Shown here: positions 26,683 to 31,843 of the stretch, in pieces
How the letters are laid out: each line of letters opens with the position of its first letter
Numbering within the stretch: position 1 is the first letter of the stretch
Assembly (NCBI RefSeq): GCF_003285005.1
Contig: NZ_QMFA01000022.1
Coordinates: forward strand, 1-64,000
Length of the DNA: 64,000 nt
Source: Paenibacillus sp. YN15
Lineage (GTDB): Bacteria > Bacillota > Bacilli > Paenibacillales > NBRC-103111
Reading direction: 5' to 3'
Notes under the pieces: generated by a model
The model's database searches: none
What the model was told of the DNA's origin: nothing
What the model saw: only the letters and a program-made list of their open reading frames with translations
Program-made: the position numbers and the translations under genes

Positions 26683-27109
26683 TGAAATTCTCGAAAGTGG
26701 CGTAAAGCCCATATTTTTCCTTGAAATGCAAAAGAGCTTCCTCCAGAAAGGGCTCCGTAACCTCTAAATACTCTGCCAGCTCGTACCGGTTGCGGATGCC
26801 CAGGCGGGAGGCCTCCACCAGCTTGTCCATCGTAATCAGCTTTTCGTAGGCCCAATTCCGCGCACGTTTCTCGTGCTTGCGGTTTCGCACATCCGTCTGG
26901 TCGGTAATATTGCCGAAGGTAGTGTAATAGTGGCCTAATTCTTCAGCCAGCACACAGCGTTTTTCCGTCTGCAGCGGCAGGGTTTTGTTCAGGAGGATCA
27001 TCCGGGTATGGTCGGTTTCAATATAAAGCCCCTTGATGCCGTCAGGCAGCTCGGACTGGTCGTCGATATAGACGGGAGATTCCTTCTTTAAAGAGTCATA
27101 TGCCGCCAT
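26636..27109 (-). CDS. ImmA/IrrE-like metalloprotease (anti-repressor)
   Basis: A 157-residue protein with the block KRCVLAEELGHYYTTFGNI, which is the ImmA/IrrE zinc-site region, followed by RARNWAYEKLI typical of the phage subfamily. The first His of HExxH is Glu here (EELGH); as I recall, this is common in this phage subgroup, which has an extra downstream acid ligand. ImmA proteins cleave the Xre-type repressor after DNA damage and so induce the element. GAGGGG precedes the ATG at 27109; the frame stays open to 27220 inside the repressor gene. It lies 10 bases after the repressor and should be co-transcribed. Its 3' end overlaps the maturase gene. Confidence 0.8.
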   Translation of the reverse strand: MAAYDSLKKESPVYIDDQSELPDGIKGLYIETDHTRMILLNKTLPLQTEKRCVLAEELGHYYTTFGNITDQTDVRNRKHEKRARNWAYEKLITMDKLVEASRLGIRNRYELAEYLEVTEPFLEEALLHFKEKYGLYATFENFIIYFEPLGVLERFES

Positions 27110-27119
27110 GAACCCCTCG

Positions 27120-27494
27120 TCACTTCTCTTCCTTGGCCAGGGCAATCCGCATGGCAAGTTTGATTTTGTCCATCTGCTCGGGGGTGAGCGGTCCCTCATG
27201 GCCCACTTGGTGCGCGGCAATGGTCAGGATCTGGTCCTCGGAGATGTCGGGCTGCTGGTTCGGAGAGGGCGGCTGCCCCAGGGAACCGATCAGATAATCC
27301 AGCGACACATGAAAAAACTCGGATAACTGCCGCACGGCATCCAGGCGGGGCTCGCTGATGTCGTTTTCCCATTTGGAGACCATTCCCTTATTGACGCTGG
27401 AGCCAAAACGATGATTCAACCCCTCCGCCAGCTCCTCCTGCGAAAGTCCCCGTCCCTGACGCAACTCCCTGATGATTTTCCCCGTTGTTTTCAT
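27120..27494 (-). CDS. Xre-family HTH repressor
   Basis: A 124-residue protein with an N-terminal HTH (GRGLSQEELAEGLNHRFGSS, then NKGMVSKWENDISEP) and a C-terminal tail of about 50 residues. It is the likely CI-like repressor of the tail locus, sitting at the divergent control region and paired with the ImmA-like protease. GAGGGA precedes the ATG. Inverted repeats with GTTTC/GAAAC arms at 27654 and 27779 are the likely operators, and a GTTTCA half-site lies within its own promoter spacer, which suggests autoregulation. Confidence 0.88.
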   Translation of the reverse strand: MKTTGKIIRELRQGRGLSQEELAEGLNHRFGSSVNKGMVSKWENDISEPRLDAVRQLSEFFHVSLDYLIGSLGQPPSPNQQPDISEDQILTIAAHQVGHEGPLTPEQMDKIKLAMRIALAKEEK

Positions 27495-27566
27495 GGCGAT
27501 CCCTCACTCTTTCATCCTCCGGCAGCAGTGCCGCGGATAATCCGCACACCGGCCTCCATATAAAAA

Positions 27567-27595
27567 ACTATACCGTATAGGTTTCAAATTAGCAA
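27567..27595 (-). promoter_or_regulatory. Repressor promoter
   Basis: On the minus strand TTGCTA (27590-27595) and TATAGT (27567-27572) with a 17-base spacer; the spacer carries a TGAAAC half-site (27581-27586 on the other strand GTTTCA). Confidence 0.6.
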
Positions 27596-27615
27596 CAATA
27601 AACCCGAAAATGTTA

Positions 27616-27644
27616 TTGACAATGAAACTTTCTGGGCGTAAAAT
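27616..27644 (+). promoter_or_regulatory. Early rightward promoter of the tail locus
   Basis: TTGACA (27616-27621), 17-base spacer, TAAAAT (27639-27644): a near-consensus promoter pointing to the tail genes. A TGAAAC half-site (27623-27628) lies in the spacer and the operator at 27654-27669 lies just past the expected start, so the repressor could block it. Confidence 0.75.
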
Positions 27645-27650
27645 GGGAGT

Positions 27651-27779
27651 ATGGTTTCTAAAAAGAAACAGCGTTTGAGCAAAAATGTCGTTGGACAAGT
27701 CATCAAAAATGTGGATTGTGCAATACATTCCCGCAGCATAAGGCATTCGCCTGCAAAGGCACATTTTTTTGTGATTTAG
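27651..27779 (+). CDS. possible leaderless 42-residue peptide
   Basis: An ATG lies exactly where transcription from the 27616 promoter should begin (7 bases past the -10) and opens a 42-codon basic frame, MVSKKKQRLSKNVVGQVIKN and on, ending TAG at 27777-27779. No ribosome site is possible if the RNA is leaderless. It may be chance; the region may be only operator DNA. Confidence 0.2.
   Translation: MVSKKKQRLSKNVVGQVIKNVDCAIHSRSIRHSPAKAHFFVI
27654..27669. promoter_or_regulatory. Putative repressor operator O1
   Basis: GTTTCT-AAAA-AGAAAC, a perfect 6-bp dyad covering about +4 to +19 of the rightward promoter. Confidence 0.6.
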
Positions 27780-27796
27780 GTTTCATATATGAAACC
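27779..27796. promoter_or_regulatory. Putative repressor operator O2
   Basis: GGTTTCATATATGAAACC, a perfect 18-base palindrome 46 bases upstream of the activator-like gene. It shares the GTTTC/GAAAC arms with O1. Confidence 0.6.
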
Positions 27797-27841
27797 GCAT
27801 GAAGCATGGAATATCATTCTTGAATAAAGGAGAAAGCCGTT

Positions 27842-28228
27842 ATGCGAAACTACCAGCCCAAGAAAAAGAACCCCTACCAGCTGCCCCATAATGTGTATAT
27901 GCAATGCTTGTATGCGGTGCGGGATTACAACCGGCTGAAGGAGGAGATGCGGGACATTCTCCATGCTTCTCCCGGAGCGCCCGACGGGATGCCCCGGGGT
28001 TCGGGAATCAGCGACTCCACGGTGCAAAAGGCTATGCGCCGGGAGGCGCTGCAGCAGCGCTGCGACGCCATCGAGCAGGCGCTGGCGGCCATTCCGCCGG
28101 AGTACCGGAAGGGAGTGATGGCCATCACCATGGATGAAACCTGCCCCATGGATGCCAGCCCGGAGACCTACCGGCGTTGGCGCAGACGGTTTTTGTACGA
28201 GGTGGCCCAACACAAGTGCATGTTGTAG
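27842..28228 (+). CDS. Putative late-gene activator (RinA/ArpU-like)
   Basis: A 128-residue protein: NVYMQCLYAVRDYNRLKEEM, SDSTVQKAMRREALQQRCDA, IEQALAAIPPEYRKGV and a C-terminal basic helix YRRWRRRFLYEVAQ. This layout (paired helical N-part, P-E-Y linker, W-R-R-R-F HTH-like end) resembles RinA/ArpU-type activators of phage late genes and sigma-like Xpf of PBSX. AAAGGAG precedes the start. It lies between the operator region and the structural genes, as such a regulator should. The family call is by eye and could be wrong. Confidence 0.55.
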   Translation: MRNYQPKKKNPYQLPHNVYMQCLYAVRDYNRLKEEMRDILHASPGAPDGMPRGSGISDSTVQKAMRREALQQRCDAIEQALAAIPPEYRKGVMAITMDETCPMDASPETYRRWRRRFLYEVAQHKCML

Positions 28229-28250
28229 TCCATGGGAAAAAAATCGGTGG

Positions 28251-28256
28251 TATAGT
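28251..28256 (+). promoter_or_regulatory. Candidate late promoter -10 of the structural operon
   Basis: TATAGT at 28251-28256 lies 7 bases before the ATG at 28263. No -35 is seen at 16-19 bases (TTGTAG is 22 bases away), as expected for a promoter needing an activator such as the gene just upstream. Confidence 0.4.
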
Positions 28257-28262
28257 AGTATC

Positions 28263-28418
28263 ATGCCAGAGATTAGAAGATATGAATTAAAATGGCAGGA
28301 GGCTTTGGAAGGCGGCTATTCCGCTCTAAGCTCCACGCTCGTTGGCCGGAGCATCACGGCCCGCTCCCTTGAGCTGGAGAGCAGCTATAACCATCTATGG
28401 AGGCTGAAGCGGTTATGA
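28263..28418 (+). CDS. Small protein ahead of the scaffold-like gene
   Basis: A 51-residue frame, MPEIRRYELKWQEALEGGYS and so on to WRLKRL, whose stop overlaps the next start (ATGA at 28415-28418). The coupling and steady codon use support it, but no family is recognised. No ribosome site lies ahead of its ATG; if the -10 at 28251 is used the message would be leaderless. Confidence 0.45.
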   Translation: MPEIRRYELKWQEALEGGYSALSSTLVGRSITARSLELESSYNHLWRLKRL

Positions 28419-29092
28419 AATGGCTTCAAGCATTATTGCAAGAGCAGGGCATGAACGATGCCCAGGCGGATGCGGTGGTCGGCAAGGCGAGCAAAGAGCT
28501 GCCGCACCATTTTGTGCCGAAGATGCAGTACAACAAGCTGGCGCAAGCGAAAAAACAACTGAAAACAGGCCTGGACAATCTCTCCAGAAGCCGCAATGCG
28601 CTGATGCAACAGCTTGAAGAACTGCAAACGGACAACCGGCTGCTGCGGCGGAGGCTAGAAGCGCTGGAAGCGGACAACCGCATTCCGCCGCTGCGGGCCG
28701 CAGAACAGGAAGCGGAGAAGGACTCCGCCCTGAAGGCGGAACGCAGCTTGAACCAGATGGCAGGAAGTGATGAGGATGCAGGCTACATTTCTGGATGTGC
28801 GCAACGCTGTGATGGACGCTCTCCAGACCGTATTCCCGGAGCTTCCGGTGTACGGGGAGGAGCCGGGAGAGGCGCAGAGCCTACCGCGCTTGTATGTCCG
28901 ATTGCCGGAAGGAACCCATACGCAGGAAATGGGGCGCCGGTTCCGGCGCGAAAATTCCGTTGTCGTCCGGTACGATCCAAGCGGCGCCCTGCCCAACGAA
29001 GACATGTACACCATGGCCGACCGGTTGACCGTGGAGCTGCAGCAGGTGAGCTTGGCGGGAAAACCGCTGACAGGGCGGGACATGCGTTTTGA
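28415..29092 (+). CDS. Phage GP20 scaffold-like protein, 3' end read-through
   Basis: From ATG 28415 the frame gives MKWLQALLQEQGMNDAQADA, then HHFVPKMQYNKLAQAKKQLK and a coiled coil (residues about 45-110), the form of phage minor structural GP20 scaffold proteins. Around 28755-28770 the sense coding appears to end, but the frame stays open to 29092 inside the next gene, adding about 105 residues rich in Gly, Arg and Ala. In frame 1 a TGA at 28768-28770 overlaps the next ATG as expected for a coupled stop, so a small indel near 28760 probably removed the original stop. A scaffold has no obvious job without a capsid. Confidence 0.55.
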   Translation: MKWLQALLQEQGMNDAQADAVVGKASKELPHHFVPKMQYNKLAQAKKQLKTGLDNLSRSRNALMQQLEELQTDNRLLRRRLEALEADNRIPPLRAAEQEAEKDSALKAERSLNQMAGSDEDAGYISGCAQRCDGRSPDRIPGASGVRGGAGRGAEPTALVCPIAGRNPYAGNGAPVPARKFRCRPVRSKRRPAQRRHVHHGRPVDRGAAAGELGGKTADRAGHAF

Positions 29093-29204
29093 AATTGCCG
29101 AGGGTGCGCTGCTGTTTTATGTAACGTATCAATTTGTGGTGGCTGCGCAAGCGCCGGATGACCCGGCCATGCAGACGCTGGACCATGTGGAGGGGATCAA
29201 ATGA
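28770..29204 (+). CDS. Tail terminator-like protein
   Basis: A 144-residue protein (MRMQATFLDVRNAVMDALQT, PVYGEEPGEAQSLPRLYVRL, VRYDP, LFYVTYQFVV) matching the form of phage tail terminator / DUF6838 proteins next to sheath genes in PBSX-like phages. It would cap the tail end where a head would dock, and in a tailocin closes the tube. ATG 28770 or the GTG at 28767 may be used. The stop overlaps the next ATG (ATGA at 29201). Confidence 0.7.
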   Translation: MRMQATFLDVRNAVMDALQTVFPELPVYGEEPGEAQSLPRLYVRLPEGTHTQEMGRRFRRENSVVVRYDPSGALPNEDMYTMADRLTVELQQVSLAGKPLTGRDMRFEIAEGALLFYVTYQFVVAAQAPDDPAMQTLDHVEGIK

Positions 29205-29386
29205 GCAAGGAAGCAAAGGCTCCCAACGCGGTATTGACGTTTGGCAAGGAGCAGATTTTGTCGTCGAAGAGCTTCACTGCCCTGGAGAAGGATGTGCTGC
29301 AGGCCATTCTGGCCGAGGGGCAGGAATATACGCTGGCGCAAGCCAGAACCGAAATCGAGAAATATGCCAAGAGGAGAGTGGAATAG
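29201..29386 (+). CDS. Small conserved tail-locus protein
   Basis: A 61-residue protein starting MSKEAKAPNAVLTFGKEQIL, with SSKSFTALEKDVLQAILAEG and a basic C-terminus. It is coupled to the terminator gene by ATGA and its stop abuts the sheath start (TAGATG). Small proteins of this kind are found before the sheath gene in PBSX-like loci; the function is unknown. Confidence 0.65.
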   Translation: MSKEAKAPNAVLTFGKEQILSSKSFTALEKDVLQAILAEGQEYTLAQARTEIEKYAKRRVE

Positions 29387-30703
29387 ATGGCTGGAGGAAC
29401 ATGGACGACCCAAAACAAGGTGCGCCCCGGCGCCTATATCAATATTAAAAGCGCGGCCCAAGCACTGGGGGCTGCCGGAGACCGCGGCATTGTCAGCCTG
29501 CCCCTGATTTTGTCCTGGGGTCCTGCCAAGCAGGTTGTGACCGTAGAAGCCGGTGAGGATGTCAGCGTCAAGCTGGGTTATCCCATCTCGGACCCCGCCC
29601 TGCTGCTGGTAAGGGAAGCCCTGAAGCGGGCCAAAACCCTGCTGCTGTACCGGCTTAATACCGGCACCAAGGCTTCGGTGACAAGCGGCAACCTGACCGC
29701 TACCGCCAAGTATGGCGGTGTCCGGGGCAATGATCTTACTGTACGCATTGCGGTGAATGTGGACAATGCGGCCCTGTTTGATGTCACCACCCTTTTGGCA
29801 GGAGTGGAGATGGACAAGCAGACCGTAGCCGACATCGGCGCGCTCCAGCCCAACGATTGGGTGGTATGGGCAGGCACAGGCGCACTGGAGGCCACAGCCG
29901 GCGCACCTCTGGTTGGCGGAGCCAACGGCTCGGCGACTGCCCAGGAGTATCTGGACTATCTTGGCGCCATTGAGGTGCTGGAGGTCAACACCATCGGCCT
30001 GCCGGTGACGGATGCGGCCACCAAGGCGGTATTCGTTTCCTTCGCCAAGCGTCTGCGCGAGGACGAAGGCAAGAAGATTCAGGTGGTTGTGGAAAATTAC
30101 CCGGCCGCCGACTATGAGGGTGTTATTTCCGTCAAAAACGGCATCATTTTGACTGATGGCACTGTATTGACGGCAGCCCAGGTGGTGGCATGGGTGGCCG
30201 GCGCAACGGCAGGGGCGCAAATGAACCAGTCCCTGACCTATGCCGCTTATGATGATGCCGTGGATGTAACCCCCAAGTACACCAACAGCCAGATCATTGC
30301 GGCCCTGCAAGCGGGAGAGCTGCTGTTCACCGGCTCCGGCGGCAAGGCTGTGGTGGAGCAGGATATTAACACCCTGCATAGCTTTAGCCCGGACAAGGGC
30401 AAAGCCTTCGCCAAAAACCGCGTGCTCCGTGTGCTGGACGGCATCAACAACGACTTCCGGCAAATTTTTGCCGACTTTTACACCGGGAAGATCAGCAACA
30501 ATGCCGACGGCCGCAATTTGCTGAAGAACGAATACTCCACCTACCTGGAAACTCTGCAGGGTATTGAGGCCATCCAAAACTTCGACGCTCAAAAGGATCT
30601 GACCATCAGCGAGGGCGCCGATCTGGACTCCGTAGTATCCGAGCTGTATGTGCAGCCGGTGGACAGCATGGAAAAGCTTTACCTCACCATTACCGTATCC
30701 TAA
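29387..30703 (+). CDS. xkdK: Contractile tail sheath protein (XkdK-like)
   Basis: A 438-residue sheath subunit. The N-terminus MAGGTWTTQNKVRPGAYINI is the classic XkdK opening, followed by GDRGIVSLPLILSWGPAKQV and YRLNTGTKASVT; the C-terminal DLDSVVSELYVQPVDSMEKLYLTITVS strand is the interlocking end. Subunits form the contractile outer cylinder around the tube. Presence of sheath marks this as an R-type (contractile) particle. Highly expressed genes of this sort show the GC-rich biased codons seen here. Confidence 0.95.
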   Translation: MAGGTWTTQNKVRPGAYINIKSAAQALGAAGDRGIVSLPLILSWGPAKQVVTVEAGEDVSVKLGYPISDPALLLVREALKRAKTLLLYRLNTGTKASVTSGNLTATAKYGGVRGNDLTVRIAVNVDNAALFDVTTLLAGVEMDKQTVADIGALQPNDWVVWAGTGALEATAGAPLVGGANGSATAQEYLDYLGAIEVLEVNTIGLPVTDAATKAVFVSFAKRLREDEGKKIQVVVENYPAADYEGVISVKNGIILTDGTVLTAAQVVAWVAGATAGAQMNQSLTYAAYDDAVDVTPKYTNSQIIAALQAGELLFTGSGGKAVVEQDINTLHSFSPDKGKAFAKNRVLRVLDGINNDFRQIFADFYTGKISNNADGRNLLKNEYSTYLETLQGIEAIQNFDAQKDLTISEGADLDSVVSELYVQPVDSMEKLYLTITVS

Positions 30704-30723
30704 TCTGAAAGGAATGAGACAAA

Positions 30724-31194
30724 ATGGCTTATTTTAAGGAAACCGACGCCATCAGTGGCAAACAAGCAAAAGCCTACATCACCATTGACGGTGTGCGGGA
30801 GGAATTGTTCTACGCCAAAAGCCTGGAGGCCACCATTGAAAAAAATAAGGTGGACGTGCCTGTGTTGGGCAAAACCAACACCCCCAAACGCTCCGCCGGC
30901 TGGTCCGGCTCCGGCACCCTCACCGTCTACTATGTGACCAGCAAGTTCCGCCAGCTTATGCGGGAATATGTCAAGACCGGCAAGGATTTCTGGTTCGATC
31001 TGATGGTGGTCAACCAACAGCCCGATTCCAGCGCCGGCAGCCAAACCACGGTCCTGAAGGGCTGCAATCTGGACAGCATCAGCGCCGCCCAATTCGACGC
31101 CAGCAGCGATGACATGATGGAAGAGGAAATGCCCTTCACCTTCAACGATTATGAGGTTCAGGAATTGTTCCAGCCGATTACAGGCGGGAATTAA
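30724..31194 (+). CDS. xkdM: Tail tube protein (XkdM-like)
   Basis: A 156-residue protein: MAYFKETDAISGKQAKAYIT, IDGVREELFYAKSLEATIEK, KTNTPKRSAGWSGSGTLTVYY and TFNDYEVQELFQPITGGN. This is the XkdM-type tube subunit that stacks into the inner tube driven through the target envelope. It follows the sheath by 20 bases with AAAGGAATGAG as ribosome site. Confidence 0.93.
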   Translation: MAYFKETDAISGKQAKAYITIDGVREELFYAKSLEATIEKNKVDVPVLGKTNTPKRSAGWSGSGTLTVYYVTSKFRQLMREYVKTGKDFWFDLMVVNQQPDSSAGSQTTVLKGCNLDSISAAQFDASSDDMMEEEMPFTFNDYEVQELFQPITGGN

Positions 31195-31209
31195 GGGGGG
31201 AAATGTGGA

Positions 31210-31632
31210 ATGAGTGATTTGAGCGCATTTTATGCCCAGAACGTGGCCGCTTCCGTAACGGAAGAAATTATCGTATCCCCCCGCTTTTTGAACAAAGGCG
31301 GCAAGCCCATTCCCTGGGTGGTTAGAAGCATGACGGAGGAGGAGAATGAATCCATCCGCAAGGCCGCCACCCGCCGGGTGAAGGGGAGAAACGGGCAATA
31401 TTCCATGGAGACGGACTCCGCTGAATATCTGGCCAAGCTGGTCACCGCCAGCGTCACCTTCCCGGATCTGAAGAATGCCGAGCTGCAAAAATCCTATGGG
31501 GTGATGGGCGCAGAAGCCCTGCTGCACAAGATGCTGCTCCCCGGGGAATACGCCAATCTCGTGCAGAAGGTCCAGGAGCTGAACGGTTTTGACACCGACT
31601 TGAACGAATTGGTGGAAGAAGTAAAAAACTGA
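31210..31632 (+). CDS. xkdN: Tail assembly chaperone G (XkdN-like)
   Basis: A 140-residue protein (MSDLSAFYAQNVAASVTEEI, PWVVRSMTEEENESIRKAAT, AEALLHKMLLPGEYANLVQK). XkdN-type chaperones coat the tape measure before tube assembly. The zero frame ends GTA AAA AAC TGA; the A AAA AAC heptamer at 31623-31629 allows a -1 shift to make the longer GT protein (see next entry). It lies between tube and tape-measure genes, the conserved place for G/GT. Confidence 0.9.
   Translation: MSDLSAFYAQNVAASVTEEIIVSPRFLNKGGKPIPWVVRSMTEEENESIRKAATRRVKGRNGQYSMETDSAEYLAKLVTASVTFPDLKNAELQKSYGVMGAEALLHKMLLPGEYANLVQKVQELNGFDTDLNELVEEVKN
31623..31629 (+). promoter_or_regulatory. Programmed -1 frameshift site A AAA AAC
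   Basis: The heptamer sits in the correct register (GTA AAA AAC) one codon before the zero-frame stop. A purine-rich, weakly Shine-Dalgarno-like GGTGGAAG lies about 6-13 bases upstream and could help. Confidence 0.85.
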
Positions 31633-31805
31633 TCGAGGAGGGCGACGGCGAAACCAACTACGCCTATTATGCCCTCCACAAGCTGCGCATCCTGCCCCAT
31701 GAGCTTATGGCCATGTCCCGGCGGGAGCGCGCTGCCATCTACGCCATGATCGACATCCGCGTCAAGCAGGAGAAGAAGGAAGCGGCGCGGATGAAGAGAA
31801 AATAA
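31629..31805 (+). CDS. Frameshift extension T of the tail chaperone (GT)
   Basis: After -1 slippage the frame reads LIEEGDGETNYAYYALHKLR, then LPHELMAMSRRERAAIYAMI and a basic end, stopping at TAA 31803-31805. This adds 58 residues to give GT of about 198 residues. The extension has no start codon with a ribosome site of its own, and its H-E-L-M-A-M-S-R-R-E-R-A pattern is typical of GT tails in PBSX-like phages. Made only by frameshifting, GT links chaperone-coated tape measure to tube subunits. Confidence 0.82.
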   Translation: MIEEGDGETNYAYYALHKLRILPHELMAMSRRERAAIYAMIDIRVKQEKKEAARMKRK

Positions 31806-31808
31806 CCC

Positions 31809-31843
31809 AAAGACACTCTCGTAAGGGGAGTGTCTTTGATTTT
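31809..31843 (+). terminator. Terminator-like hairpin before the tape-measure gene
   Basis: AAAGACACTC (31809-31818) pairs perfectly with GAGTGTCTTT (31828-31837), 9-base loop, then GATTTT. It lies inside the operon, between chaperone and tape measure, and overlaps the first possible tape-measure start. Confidence 0.6.

Noticed and set aside
29129-30592. 487-codon minus-strand frame over the sheath gene
   Set aside because: The + strand gene is an unmistakable sheath protein; the shadow arises from biased third positions.
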